This document shows positions 1-8,463 of a DNA stretch of 64,000 nucleotides, one piece after another. The DNA is taken from assembly GCA_964017965.1 (NCBI GenBank), contig CAXHNV010000001.1, positions 601,660 to 665,659 of the forward strand, written 5' to 3'. The translations under genes were made by a program, and so were the position numbers. The notes under the pieces were generated by a model. The model was not told where the DNA came from and did no database searches. It saw only the letters and a list, made by a program, of their open reading frames with translations. The DNA comes from UBA2883 sp964017965 (lineage in GTDB: Bacteria > Cyanobacteriota > Vampirovibrionia > Gastranaerophilales > Gastranaerophilaceae). Every line of letters begins with the position of its first letter. The first letter of the stretch is position 1.

Positions 1-902
1 TCATAATGTACCTCAATCAGCAATCCGTCACACCCCGCAGCAACACTCGCCCTCGACATCGGTGCAACCTTATCTCTCAACCCCGTTCCGTGACTTGGGT
101 CAGTAATAATAGGCAAATGACTCAATTTCTTTATAACAGGTATTGCCGATAAATCTAAAGTGTTTCTCGTGTATTTCTCAAATGTTCTTATCCCTCTCTC
201 ACATAAAATAACATTAGGGTTCCCGCTTGATACAATATACTCAGCAGACAACAATAATTCTTCGAATGTTGCCGATAACCCGCGTTTTAATATAATAGGT
301 TTACCAACCCTACCCATATCCTTAAGCAAGTTATAATTCTGCATATTCCTTGCACCAATCTGAAAAATATCAACATATTTCTCAAACATATCTATCTGAG
401 AGTTCTCCATAATCTCCGATGTCACAGCCATTCCATGATTATCCGCCACACTTCTGATTATCTTTAAACCCTCTTCGCCCATTCCCTGAAAAGCGTAAGG
501 CGATGTTCTTGGCTTGAACGCTCCGCCTCTCAAAATCTTAACATTGGATTTCTTAAGCGCTTCAGCAGTCTTATCCATTTGCTCATAACTCTCAACAGTA
601 CAAGGTCCTGCAATCAATCCGACATGACCACCACCAAATTTCACACCATTAACTTCAATAATAGTGTCCTCAGGCTTAAAAATCCTGCTGGTTAACTTAT
701 ACCCCGATGATATCTTGATAACCTCCTGAACACCTTCTAAGAGCTCAATATTTCTAGGGTCGATATTAGTTGAACCTATAGCACCAATAATTGTCTGTAA
801 TTCACCAACAGATATATGTGCCTTAAACCCCTTGCTCTCAATAAAATCTACTACCTTATCCACGCACTGTTCGCTTACGTGTTCACGCATGATTATAAGC
901 AT
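1..902 (-). CDS. aroF: 3-deoxy-7-phosphoheptulonate (DAHP) synthase, truncated by window edge
   Basis: Catalyses the first step of the shikimate pathway, condensing PEP and erythrose 4-phosphate into DAHP. The frame is open from an ATG at 902 down to base 1, about 300 codons, and the C-terminus lies outside the window. The first 85 or so residues resemble the small ferredoxin-like regulatory domain of the class I-beta enzymes (Thermotoga type). The barrel follows with GPCTVES, GGAFKPRTSPYAFQG, QIGARNMQN, ILKRGLSAT and ITDPSHGTG, which carry the PEP, metal and phosphate ligands. The family call is firm. The N-terminal regulatory domain assignment is by layout only. Confidence 0.93.
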   Translation of the reverse strand, partial: MLIIMREHVSEQCVDKVVDFIESKGFKAHISVGELQTIIGAIGSTNIDPRNIELLEGVQEVIKISSGYKLTSRIFKPEDTIIEVNGVKFGGGHVGLIAGPCTVESYEQMDKTAEALKKSNVKILRGGAFKPRTSPYAFQGMGEEGLKIIRSVADNHGMAVTSEIMENSQIDMFEKYVDIFQIGARNMQNYNLLKDMGRVGKPIILKRGLSATFEELLLSAEYIVSSGNPNVILCERGIRTFEKYTRNTLDLSAIPVIKKLSHLPIITDPSHGTGLRDKVAPMSRASVAAGCDGLLIEVHY

Positions 903-959
903 ATCTTCTTCATCCTCTATAAGTTTTTAACATCAAAAGTGTAACGTAAATATAAACAA

Positions 960-988
960 TTTACAAATATTATAGAATATTGTATAAT
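960..988 (+). promoter_or_regulatory. sigma-70-type promoter for the 1027 gene
   Basis: TTTACA at 960-965, a 17-bp spacer and a perfect TATAAT at 983-988. Transcription should start near 995, so the in-frame ATG at 1003 sits almost at the transcript start. The ATG at 1027 has AGGAGA six bases upstream and is the better start. Confidence 0.7.
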
Positions 989-1026
989 TTGAATATAAGT
1001 ATATGCATCGTAATAGGAGAACGGGT

Positions 1027-1422
1027 ATGAAAGAAGAATTCACTACAAGCACAAGACGTTGGTACGATCAAGACCCTGTTTTGTCTTCTGCTATGAAAAC
1101 GCTTGAAGAATCAAATGATGATACCCAAATCAAAATTGCTTTGAATCTTATTAAGATTATTACAGAACATAATCTTACAGAATCATCTTACGAAGAAGTG
1201 TCAGATATTATCAACGCAACAGAAGTTGATTTATCAACCCAAAAACGTAACCGTTGGTACGATATTGATGAAACACTTAGAACAGCAATAAGCATGTTGC
1301 AAAATTGCCCTGAAGATACACGAAAAGTTATCGCAGTCGAAATGGCTAAAATGGTTGTCGAAGAAATCAAAAAAGAAGAAGAGGAAGACGACGATTTCGA
1401 AGAACGACTTGATCAAGAATAA
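1027..1422 (+). CDS. Hypothetical protein with an internal tandem duplication
   Basis: A 131-residue acidic protein of no recognised family. Start chosen at 1027 because AGGAGA lies six bases upstream; an ATG at 1003 lacks a ribosome site. The protein holds two copies of a roughly 50-residue unit, each opening with RWYD-x-D and an LxxA(M/I)xxL helix, then an (E/D)DT-x-(I/V)A-led helix ending in a K(I/M) motif. The C-terminus is a Glu/Asp run. There is no signal peptide or membrane segment, so it is probably cytosolic. It probably shares a transcript with the WG-repeat gene 29 bp downstream. Function unknown. Confidence 0.75.
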   Translation: MKEEFTTSTRRWYDQDPVLSSAMKTLEESNDDTQIKIALNLIKIITEHNLTESSYEEVSDIINATEVDLSTQKRNRWYDIDETLRTAISMLQNCPEDTRKVIAVEMAKMVVEEIKKEEEEDDDFEERLDQE

Positions 1423-1451
1423 CGCTAAATAGTCGGAATAGTTTTGGAGCT

Positions 1452-2312
1452 ATGAAAAAAAGTTTATTAACGTTGTTACTAATAATTTGTTTATGCCCGA
1501 TAGCGTTTGCTAATGACAGGGCAGAGGTTTATCAGGTTGAGAAAAAGTTCGGACTTAAATCCGGAAACATTGAGCTCACGAAACCTGAATATAGCAAAAT
1601 TATTAAACTCGGTGACAATGCCTGGATTGTTCAAAAAAAGAACAGATACGGAATTATGAATCACAAAGGTGAGTTGTTAGTGCCGACAAAATACCGTTGG
1701 GCTGACAGAGTTGGTGCAAACCTTGTTAAACTCGGTAACGACAACGATTACGGTGTTTATAACGATAACGGTGTTGCTATTATTCCGCCGGAATATTCGT
1801 TGATTGAACGTATTTCAAAAGACTTCTTTTTGACCTGTAAAAACTATAAATACGGTCTTGTTGATTTATCCGGAAAAGTTGTTTTACGTAATAATTTCGA
1901 TTCCATATTCATTCCTGATAAAAAAACTCTTGTTATCCAATATCAAGGTGAATGGTATAAACTTGATGTTGTCCAAAAAGACGGTGTGAATTTTGAAGTA
2001 GCGCCTTCTAAAAATGATGATGACAACTCATTTGGTGAAGTAGTGGTAAAAACAGGTGCAATTTCCGGTTATTCTGTATTAACTTTCACAGACTATGTTT
2101 TAAAGCTGTTTTCATCATTATCGCCAGCGTATGAAGCAACCATTGATGAACTTATGTTTGCAAAAGGTGGCGATGCGGTTTCTGTAATAATGAACTTTAC
2201 TTGGCTTCCAAAGATGCCGTTTACATATTTAAAGAACTATTATAAAAACATTCGTAAACAAGAAAGTGATGTACTTTCACAGCCTAGAAACTATCTTAAG
2301 AAGAAAATCTAA
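1452..2312 (+). CDS. Secreted WG-repeat (KWG-like) protein
   Basis: A 286-residue protein with a clear Sec signal peptide (residues 1-20, ending AFA). At least three repeats of the WG/KWG kind follow (residues 50-150), with the recurring YGIMNHKGELLVP, YGVYNDNGVAIIP and YGLVDLSGKVVL pattern. Such repeats form beta-propeller-like surfaces and are usually exported, but their ligands are mostly unknown. The last 90 residues are not repeat-like and contain a hydrophobic stretch. TTGGAG precedes the ATG at a normal distance. No terminator is obvious immediately after the stop. Confidence 0.75.
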   Translation: MKKSLLTLLLIICLCPIAFANDRAEVYQVEKKFGLKSGNIELTKPEYSKIIKLGDNAWIVQKKNRYGIMNHKGELLVPTKYRWADRVGANLVKLGNDNDYGVYNDNGVAIIPPEYSLIERISKDFFLTCKNYKYGLVDLSGKVVLRNNFDSIFIPDKKTLVIQYQGEWYKLDVVQKDGVNFEVAPSKNDDDNSFGEVVVKTGAISGYSVLTFTDYVLKLFSSLSPAYEATIDELMFAKGGDAVSVIMNFTWLPKMPFTYLKNYYKNIRKQESDVLSQPRNYLKKKI

Positions 2313-2426
2313 ATTAACTATTGTGAAATGTACACTAATTAACCCTATTTTATTAAGAAATGTGAAGCGCAGAACCTGCATAAAGACTGAATTTTTTAAA
2401 AAAGTCTAATAAATTAAAAGAAAATG

Positions 2427-2454
2427 TTGACTTTTTCTTTTGATATGACATAAT
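2427..2454 (+). promoter_or_regulatory. sigma-70-type promoter of an unassigned transcript
   Basis: TTGACT at 2427-2432, a 16-bp spacer and CATAAT at 2449-2454, in a 680-bp gap between the WG-repeat gene and pckA. No gene starts downstream before the terminator ending at 2604. Confidence 0.5.
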
Positions 2455-2460
2455 AATAAA

Positions 2461-2604
2461 TGTACACACTTTAAGTGTATATAAAACACTAAATAATATT
2501 AAAACGCAATTGTTTTGAACTCCTAAAAAAGAAATATAATAAACACTAAAAGACCATTAGGATGCAGAAAGCAATCCACTCAATCAAAAGAGTGGTTTTT
2601 TTTT
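2461..2604 (+). ncRNA. Candidate small RNA between promoter and terminator
   Basis: The stretch lies between a TTGACT/CATAAT promoter and a strong intrinsic terminator and has no convincing ORF. The only ATG with reach (2562) has AGG directly abutting it, leaving no ribosome-site spacing. TCCTAA near 2520 and TTAGGA near 2558 could pair and close a domain. Family unknown. Confidence 0.3.
2576..2604 (+). terminator. Intrinsic terminator
   Basis: CCACTC and GAGTGG pair around an 8-base loop, followed by nine T. The dispersed repeat begins directly at the end of the T run. Confidence 0.75.
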
Positions 2605-2717
2605 GCAAGCGAGCAGAGGCACGAGCATACGAAGTATGCGAGAGGTGAGCAAGAATCAACGGAAACGTTTGAGTTTTCGTTGTGATTGTGAACGTTGCCG
2701 TTTAATGCGAGCGCGGA
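2605..2717 (+). repeat. Dispersed intergenic repeat, copy 1
   Basis: About 110 bp nearly identical to the reverse complement of 9403-9509. Shared blocks include GCAAGCGAGCAGAGGCACGA, GAGAGGTGAGCAAGAATCAA and AACGTTTGAGTTTTCGTTG. The copies differ mainly in a small palindromic segment (CATACGAAGTATG here, a shorter GATAG there). Both copies abut a terminator T run. It is richer in G+C than its surroundings and has no ORF. Confidence 0.85.
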
Positions 2718-2737
2718 GTATCTGCCGATAGAAAGTA

Positions 2738-2803
2738 TGTTAAGATTTGTAAAAGACTATGTATCCAATTAATCAATTAATTCATGAGTATATACTTTAT
2801 ATA
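2738..2803 (+). promoter_or_regulatory. Composite promoter, site 1 of the CAATT-N16-CTTTATATA family
   Basis: Palindrome-like TGTTA-N7-TAAAA at 2738-2754, 19 bp gap, CAATT at 2774-2778, exactly 16 bp, CTTTATATA at 2795-2803. Flanking bases resemble the site at 22131-22193 (GAGTATATA before the box and AT-rich ending AAATAAG after it). It drives a transcript without a credible gene. Confidence 0.6.
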
Positions 2804-2810
2804 TGTATAG

Positions 2811-2936
2811 AGTATAAAATAAGAAACACACGAGGAAATCCGTAAAACACACGGAACGAGGACTAAGACAGTAAATGTTTCTTTCTACACACACTACACT
2901 TCACAAATTTTCAGAGCCTTTCGGCTCTTTTTTTTT
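2811..2936 (+). ncRNA. Candidate small RNA driven by composite promoter, or remnant of a lost gene
   Basis: A predicted transcript of about 125 nt ends at a tidy terminator (AGAGCC, TTTC loop, GGCTCT, T run, 2913-2936). No start codon lies 29-33 bp after the promoter box, where sibling promoters place theirs. It contains two CGAGGA motifs and a CCGT/ACGG hairpin. The ATG at 2875 reads through the terminator into pckA and is rejected as a gene. Confidence 0.4.
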
Positions 2937-2941
2937 ATTAA

Positions 2942-2973
2942 AAAAGAGGATGACTATTCAGTCATCCTCTTTT
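2942..2973 (-). terminator. Terminator of pckA
   Basis: Perfect 14-bp inverted repeat (AAAAGAGGATGACT and its complement) around a 4-base loop, just past the pckA stop. Confidence 0.85.
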
Positions 2974-2990
2974 AATATGTATAAGAATTA

Positions 2991-4589
2991 TTATACTCTG
3001 CTTAATGGTTTTGGACCTGCTGCAACGATGTCTGAAGGCATATTTGGATATTTTTCAGCAAAGTTATCAGCGAACATTTGAGCCAATTTGTTAGCTTGTT
3101 CGTCATATGCAGCTTTGTCTTCCCACATTCCTCTTGCATCTAATTTTTCATCAGGTACGTTTGGACAAGATGTAGGATAATCTACGTTGAATACGTCGTG
3201 GTGTTTGAATTCAACGTTGTCGAATGAACCGTTAAGAGCTGCTGTAACCATAGCTCTTGTATAAGCTAATTTCATTCTCTTAGCGCCCATTGATGCGCTG
3301 CCGCCAGCCCAACCGGTGTTTACTAAGTATACTTGTGTACCGTATTGGTCTAATTTGTCACCTAACATCTTTGCATATACTGATGCGTCCATTGGCATGA
3401 ATGGTTCACCAAATAATGTTGAGAATGTAGGTTGTGGTTCTGTAACGCCTCTTTCTGTACCAGCTAACTTAGATGTGAAACCTGTTACGAAGTGGTACAT
3501 AGCTGCGTTCTTGTCTAATCTTGAGATTGGAGGTAATACACCAAACGCATCAGCTGTTAAGAATACAACAACTTTTGGAATGCCGCCCATTGAAGGAATA
3601 GCTGCATTGTTGATGTAGTTGATAGGATATCCTACACGTGTGTTTTCTGTTAATGTACCGTCATTAAAGTCGAATTCACGTGTTTCAGGATCCATAACAA
3701 CGTTTTCAATCAATGAACCAAACTTGATAGCATTGTAGATATCAGGTTCGTTTTCTTCTGATAAGTTAATACATTTTGCGTAACAACCACCTTCGAAGTT
3801 GAATACACCGTCAGGTGACCAACCGTGTTCGTCATCACCAATCAACTTACGAGCAGGGTCTGCTGATAAAGTTGTTTTACCTGTTCCTGAAAGACCAAAG
3901 AATACTGCTGTTTCGTGAGTTTCTGGGTCCATATTAGCTGAACAGTGCATTGGTAATACGTTCATCTTAGTCATTACATAGTTCATTGTTGCGAATACTG
4001 ATTTTTTGATTTCGCCTGAGTATTGTGAACCACAGATAATGATTTCGTGTGCTTCGTAGTCGATAGCGATACAAGCTTCTGAGTTTACGCCGTCAACTTC
4101 AGGGTCACATTTGAAACCAGGTGCACAAATGATTGTGTAATCTGCTTCACCATAAGATGCTAATTCTTCTGCTGTTGGTCTGATTAACAATTGGTGAATA
4201 AACATGTTTTGAGAAGCCATTTCGTTGATTACACGGAATTTTTGTTGATATTTCTTATCAGCGCCTGCGAAACCGTCGAAAATGAATACTTCTTTATCGT
4301 TTAGGTAGTTAACCATTTTTTCTTTGATAGAAGTGAATTTTTCTCTTGAAATAGGTCTGTTTACTTTACCCCAAGCGATATCGTCGTGAATACCTGCTGT
4401 ATCTACGACGAATTTATCCTTAGGTGAACGACCTGTATATTTACCTGTAGTAACAACTAAAGCACCTGTGTTAGACAAAGTACCTTCGCCTAATCTTAAA
4501 GCTGCTTCTGTTAATTGAGCAGGTGTTAAGTTACGATAAACTGCTTTTGGATTTTTAATTCCTAAATTTTCTATACCATAAGTTTCCAT
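2991..4589 (-). CDS. pckA: Phosphoenolpyruvate carboxykinase (ATP)
   Basis: Interconverts oxaloacetate + ATP and PEP + CO2 + ADP. The 532-residue length matches the ATP-dependent family. Visible motifs are TGRSPKDKF (substrate binding), the PEPCK-specific P-loop GLSGTGKTTLS, the metal site IGDDEHGW, and NTGWAGGS near the C-terminus. AAAGGAGG precedes the ATG. With the oxaloacetate decarboxylase operon at 15.5-19.5 kb it could feed PEP to oxaloacetate to pyruvate with ATP gain and sodium export, as in fermenters that fix CO2 onto PEP; that direction is inferred. A near-perfect palindrome lies in its promoter region. Confidence 0.97.
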   Translation of the reverse strand: METYGIENLGIKNPKAVYRNLTPAQLTEAALRLGEGTLSNTGALVVTTGKYTGRSPKDKFVVDTAGIHDDIAWGKVNRPISREKFTSIKEKMVNYLNDKEVFIFDGFAGADKKYQQKFRVINEMASQNMFIHQLLIRPTAEELASYGEADYTIICAPGFKCDPEVDGVNSEACIAIDYEAHEIIICGSQYSGEIKKSVFATMNYVMTKMNVLPMHCSANMDPETHETAVFFGLSGTGKTTLSADPARKLIGDDEHGWSPDGVFNFEGGCYAKCINLSEENEPDIYNAIKFGSLIENVVMDPETREFDFNDGTLTENTRVGYPINYINNAAIPSMGGIPKVVVFLTADAFGVLPPISRLDKNAAMYHFVTGFTSKLAGTERGVTEPQPTFSTLFGEPFMPMDASVYAKMLGDKLDQYGTQVYLVNTGWAGGSASMGAKRMKLAYTRAMVTAALNGSFDNVEFKHHDVFNVDYPTSCPNVPDEKLDARGMWEDKAAYDEQANKLAQMFADNFAEKYPNMPSDIVAAGPKPLSRV

Positions 4590-4617
4590 TAAGTTTTCCT
4601 CCTTTATTACGGTAATG

Positions 4618-4641
4618 GTTATACACTATATATTGTATAAC
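4618..4641. promoter_or_regulatory. 24-bp near-perfect palindrome upstream of pckA (operator candidate)
   Basis: Half-sites GTTATACACTAT and GTTATACAATAT (as the reverse complement of the right arm) match at 11 of 12 positions. It lies 29-52 bp before the pckA ATG, where it would overlap the core promoter. Size and position suit a dimeric repressor. Confidence 0.5.
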
Positions 4642-4662
4642 AAACACTTTTAAAAGAAACAA

Positions 4663-6381
4663 TTATTTTTTAAAATTTTTTATTCTTTTTTGGATATCTT
4701 CGATTAAAGGAGTCCAATCGTTATAATCCTTTGCCCTGAAAGGTTTTACGCTTTTGTACCAGCCAATATCTTCGCCTTCTGTTTTGTACCAGCGGCACTC
4801 TGAAAATACGTTGAATAAACCGAATGTTTTTATCCCCATTGCTCCTGCAAGATTCATAACGACATTATCTGTTGAAATTATCAAATCCATACACTTCATT
4901 GCGCATGCTGTGTCTTCAAAGTTCTTGAACTCTTTTCCGAGGTTGTGTACTTTTACGTGTTTTGGCAGTTCTTTTAGTTCCTCTGCGTATTCGTCTGCCT
5001 GAAACGAATAAAATTCTACATCTTCCATTTCAAACAACGGTAAAAACTCAGTTGCGTGTATATCGCGATAAGTCGAATTAGACTGCTTTGTACCGTGATA
5101 CGACAAACCTATTTTAATCTTGTCGTTATCTTTAATATATTTACGTCGAAATTCTTCGACTTTTTTCTCGTCAGCCTGCAAATAGCCCTCTGCTTCTTCC
5201 ATTTTGTCAGGGGTTTCGTCAAACAAATATGGTAAATCCATCATCGGAACGTGATAATCGTGAGGTATCTTACTCATACCTGACGCTCCCGTATACATAA
5301 CAGAAGAGTTTGTGTCATCCAGTTTAATATTAGGGTTAATATCGGCTTCGTGAGATAATATCTCGCAATACTTGTCGTACCCGGACGATTTAAGAATAGG
5401 AATCAGGTTCTTCTGGATAACAAGAATAACTTTCTTTGCTAATTTAGCCAGCTTAGGAATATATCTCACAAACATAACAGAATCGCCAAAACCTTGTTCA
5501 TAGTGTAATATAACAGTCTTGTCCGATAAATCTGCTTTACCGTCCCAACGAGTTTCATCTGTCAGTTCCTTAGGATATGCTACGTTTGAAGTCTTGAACC
5601 TTATCTTATACATATCATAACCCGTCTTTAAATCGCCCTCTTTTAAGAAATATCTTGAAAACAAGACCTGTTGTTCAGGGGTCGGGTTGTTCAACATCAT
5701 CTTTTCAAAATGGGTTTTAGATTTTTCTTTTTCACCGTTCCGGTAATAAAGTTTTGCAAGAAACGCTCGTACAAGGTTGTTATCAGGTGCAAGCTCAAGC
5801 GCTTTTTGGGCATACTCAATCTGTTTTTCCATTTCTTTATTCTGATAAACCCGCTCATACAAGAACGATAGCTGATAATACAACGAATAGTTTTCCGTCT
5901 CTTTTTTGATTAACTCTTCATAATAAGGGATTGCCTTAGCAAAATGTTCAGGCATGCCAAAATATGTTGTTGCAACAATCTTGAGCACCTCAATATCATC
6001 AGTATGTTTCTTTAATTCGTTAATAAAATACTTATATACAAATTCGGGTTTTCCCAAATGCAGCAAACAGTTGCTCAGATGTTGAATGTATTCAAACTTG
6101 TTCTTATCGTTTCTATATAGTTGAGCAAACATATCAGCACCCTTTGCGAAGTTTCCCTGCAAAATCGCTGCATAAGCTTTTGCTTCGGTTGCTTTTTCAG
6201 GTTTGGTTTTGACAGAATCCAACTTTGTTTCTAATGCAGTCCGGAACTCGTTATCAACCTGTTTTTCTAATGTCTTAAACTCTTTTTTTACAGATGTTGT
6301 ATCAACCCTATGAGAACTGTTAAAGGCAGACAATATCAATTTATTTAAAAAATATAAGTTCTTTTCTTTTGTATCTTTCAT
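4663..6381 (-). CDS. TPR protein with C-terminal GT9-like glycosyltransferase domain
   Basis: A 572-residue protein. Residues 60-270 are tetratricopeptide-like helices. The C-terminal half has a GT-B-like fold pattern as in heptosyltransferase/GT9 and TPR-linked glycosyltransferases: YEQGFGDSVMFVRY, KIGLSYHGTKQSN, and DLIISTDNVVMNLAGAMG followed by a short WYKSVKPF segment. It probably modifies a glycan or protein in the cytosol; the substrate is unknown. The start codon overlaps the stop of the upstream TPR gene (TAATG), so translation is coupled. A paralogue with the same layout lies at 19623-21281. Confidence 0.7.
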   Translation of the reverse strand: MKDTKEKNLYFLNKLILSAFNSSHRVDTTSVKKEFKTLEKQVDNEFRTALETKLDSVKTKPEKATEAKAYAAILQGNFAKGADMFAQLYRNDKNKFEYIQHLSNCLLHLGKPEFVYKYFINELKKHTDDIEVLKIVATTYFGMPEHFAKAIPYYEELIKKETENYSLYYQLSFLYERVYQNKEMEKQIEYAQKALELAPDNNLVRAFLAKLYYRNGEKEKSKTHFEKMMLNNPTPEQQVLFSRYFLKEGDLKTGYDMYKIRFKTSNVAYPKELTDETRWDGKADLSDKTVILHYEQGFGDSVMFVRYIPKLAKLAKKVILVIQKNLIPILKSSGYDKYCEILSHEADINPNIKLDDTNSSVMYTGASGMSKIPHDYHVPMMDLPYLFDETPDKMEEAEGYLQADEKKVEEFRRKYIKDNDKIKIGLSYHGTKQSNSTYRDIHATEFLPLFEMEDVEFYSFQADEYAEELKELPKHVKVHNLGKEFKNFEDTACAMKCMDLIISTDNVVMNLAGAMGIKTFGLFNVFSECRWYKTEGEDIGWYKSVKPFRAKDYNDWTPLIEDIQKRIKNFKK

Positions 6382-6920
6382 TATCTTAAACCTAACATTT
6401 CCTCAAAAACTTCGTCTCGTTCAATCTTAGCTTCTTTATCGTTTTCGTTTAGAATCAAATACGAGTTATAAGCTTTAATACTCATATCGTACATCTTTAA
6501 GTCTCTATAAGATTTTGCAAGCACAAGATAAGGCGGTGCACTATTGCAAACTGTTGTAAGGTATTCCGCCAGTAATATTGCTTCTTTGTACCGTTTCTCT
6601 TTTTGGAATAATTGAGCTAAGGCTATACTGTGCAAACTCTCAGCGTAATCAAAATCGATACATAATCGGATTATTTTTAACTGCTCATCAGGGTTATCGC
6701 TCTTCAATTTCGCATACTCAAGCGCCAGCAGTTTTTTGTATGAGTCCAAAATCTTAAACTCTTTTTCAGTGATATCTTTTTCCAATAATTTAAAGATTCT
6801 TTTAAGTGATGAATTCAGTGTAATAGCGCCTTGAATATCGTTCTCTGCAACAGCAAGCATAGAAAGGCTTGCAAGAGCCTTAAATGAATCAATGAGTTCC
6901 GCTAACCGCTCTTTATCCAT
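6381..6920 (-). CDS. TPR-like helical protein
   Basis: A 179-residue, all-helical protein; residues 100-165 carry TPR-like spacing (YAESLHSIALAQLFQKEKRY, then PPYLVLAKSYRDLKMYDMS). The start at 6920 is chosen because GGAGG lies six bases upstream. The frame stays open further up to 7040, but that part overlaps the preceding gene. It overlaps the upstream TPR gene by 8 bp and the downstream TPR-glycosyltransferase by 1 bp, so the three form one coupled operon. Probably a scaffold for the glycosyltransferase; partner unknown. Confidence 0.65.
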   Translation of the reverse strand: MDKERLAELIDSFKALASLSMLAVAENDIQGAITLNSSLKRIFKLLEKDITEKEFKILDSYKKLLALEYAKLKSDNPDEQLKIIRLCIDFDYAESLHSIALAQLFQKEKRYKEAILLAEYLTTVCNSAPPYLVLAKSYRDLKMYDMSIKAYNSYLILNENDKEAKIERDEVFEEMLGLR

Positions 6921-7275
6921 TTTCTGCCTCCAATTTTTTTGCAAATTCAAGGCTTGTTTGTGCGCTTTCAGAATCGTTGTTTTTCTCAAAGATTTCCGCA
7001 AGTTTATAATAAATTCTTGAAGCGGGTTCTGTGCTTTCACAATAGTTTAAATAATAGTTTATAGCCTCTTCATAGTTTTCAATATCATTGTATAAATCGC
7101 CGATTTTTTCAAAATACTCAGGCTCAATATTATATATATATGCAATCTTATACAGTTTAATAAGTTCTTCCTGAAGACCTGCTTTTATAAATCGCGGTGC
7201 AAGTTCTTCAACAAGTTTGACATTTTTCGGGCTAAGTTCGATTGCTTTACATAGTGATTCATACGTATTTGACAT
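6913..7275 (-). CDS. Small TPR protein, first gene of the TPR-glycosyltransferase operon
   Basis: A 120-residue TPR protein with about three repeats, for example EYFEKIGDLYNDIENYEEAI and IYYKLAEIFEKNNDSESA. No signal peptide or membrane span. No Shine-Dalgarno sequence precedes the ATG; instead an extended -10 box ends six bases upstream, so the mRNA is probably leaderless. Its stop overlaps the next gene by 8 bp. It probably assembles with the two downstream products. Confidence 0.7.
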   Translation of the reverse strand: MSNTYESLCKAIELSPKNVKLVEELAPRFIKAGLQEELIKLYKIAYIYNIEPEYFEKIGDLYNDIENYEEAINYYLNYCESTEPASRIYYKLAEIFEKNNDSESAQTSLEFAKKLEAENG

Positions 7276-7281
7276 ACGCTG

Positions 7282-7290
7282 ATTTTACCA
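7282..7290 (-). promoter_or_regulatory. Extended -10 promoter giving a leaderless mRNA
   Basis: TGG followed by TAAAAT, then six bases, then the ATG of the TPR gene. No ribosome-binding sequence fits between. The -35 region is weak. Confidence 0.5.
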
Positions 7291-7317
7291 TGTATTCATT
7301 ACGGTTTTATCCTGTGT

Positions 7318-8172
7318 TTACATTATTTTTGTAGCTACAGGATAAGAACCTAAGTGCTTAAATGTCTTGACGTTTTGAAGTATTTCAAAAATCGCTTTTG
7401 ATACTTTTAAATCGGTTATTTTACCGTCAAAATCTATATAAAATGTGTACTCACCCAGAATCTTCTTTGACGGACGGGATGAAATATGTGACATATTAAT
7501 ATCATGTTTTTCAAGTATTTGTAATATTTTACTCAAAGCACCCGATTTATTTTCAGTGGCAAAATATATGCTTGTCTTGTAATCTCTGTCTGTTTTTAAT
7601 GCTTTTTTACCAATAAGTAAAAATCTTGTCTGGTTGAACTTTTCATCGTTAATGTTCTCTTCAAGAACAGGCTTATTATAGTATTCTGCCGAATATCTGC
7701 TTCCTATTGCAGCAACAGTCTTGTCATCAGGTGAAAGGTTTTTGATAGAATTAGCAGTCGAACTCTCTGATTTGTATTCGATATCGTTGCCAAAGGTTTT
7801 ATATATATAATCAAAACACTGTGAAATTGCCTGAGGGTGAGAGATGACAGTTTTTATATCAGAGATATTATCAGCATAACTCACTAAACAGTGGTTTATC
7901 GGAATAACGCATTCTGCTTGAATCTTTATTTCTTTATCGTCTATCCTTGAGATATTGTCTATAGATTCTTTTACAACACCCTCAATGGAGTTTTCTATAG
8001 GCAAAACAGCAAACGAATCATCATCTTTTAGGTTTGATAACTCGTTTGCAACTGCTGTAATAGTTTTTTTCTCAATATCTTCATACCCAACAAGTTCAAA
8101 CTCTGATTTGAACTGTTCTTTTGCAACATCGGTATATGAAGTTTTCGGTCCGAGATAAAAAAGTTCAGGCAT
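7318..8172 (-). CDS. pheA: Prephenate dehydratase with ACT domain
   Basis: Converts prephenate to phenylpyruvate in phenylalanine synthesis. The 284 residues match the stand-alone dehydratase, without chorismate mutase. The catalytic domain starts FYLGPKTSYTDVA and carries LPIENSIEGVV and SHPQAISQC; the catalytic TRF motif is in NQTRFLLIG. The C-terminal ACT domain (from about residue 200, GALSKILQILEKHDINMSHI) normally binds phenylalanine for feedback inhibition. It lies 3 bp behind the DUF1858 gene and is probably co-transcribed. Confidence 0.95.
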   Translation of the reverse strand: MPELFYLGPKTSYTDVAKEQFKSEFELVGYEDIEKKTITAVANELSNLKDDDSFAVLPIENSIEGVVKESIDNISRIDDKEIKIQAECVIPINHCLVSYADNISDIKTVISHPQAISQCFDYIYKTFGNDIEYKSESSTANSIKNLSPDDKTVAAIGSRYSAEYYNKPVLEENINDEKFNQTRFLLIGKKALKTDRDYKTSIYFATENKSGALSKILQILEKHDINMSHISSRPSKKILGEYTFYIDFDGKITDLKVSKAIFEILQNVKTFKHLGSYPVATKIM

Positions 8173-8175
8173 GCT

Positions 8176-8388
8176 CTATGCTTCTGCTCTTGCAATAGCG
8201 TCGTTGATATCTTTTACCATTTCATCAGCGTCGAAACCGTGAACTCTTGCGCCTGCTTCAAGGTTTTCAAAACGTGCAGCAGCACAACCTAAACAACCTA
8301 AACCGTATTTTGCAAATACTTCGATTGCTTCAGGGTATTGTTGTGCGATATCTAATATTGCCATATCTTTTGTTACTTTTCTTTCCAT
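8176..8388 (-). CDS. DUF1858 domain protein
   Basis: A 70-residue protein matching the DUF1858 pattern: an N-terminal VTKDMAILDIAQQYPEAIEV segment, then GLGCLGCAA with a CxxC motif, and a C-terminal helical part. Members occur alone or fused to redox enzymes in anaerobes; the cysteines suggest a redox or metal role, unproven. It is transcribed with pheA, 3 bp downstream. An AAGGAG-like ribosome site lies upstream. Confidence 0.8.
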   Translation of the reverse strand: MERKVTKDMAILDIAQQYPEAIEVFAKYGLGCLGCAAARFENLEAGARVHGFDADEMVKDINDAIARAEA

Positions 8389-8463
8389 ATTCTTTACTCC
8401 TTACGTTGACATTTATAAAATCATCATTAAATAAATTATATAACAAAATGAGAGGTGTGTCAT

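Noticed and set aside
2875..3081. 68-aa ORF after composite promoter site 1
   Set aside because: It reads through an intrinsic terminator and into pckA; ribosome-site spacing is poor.
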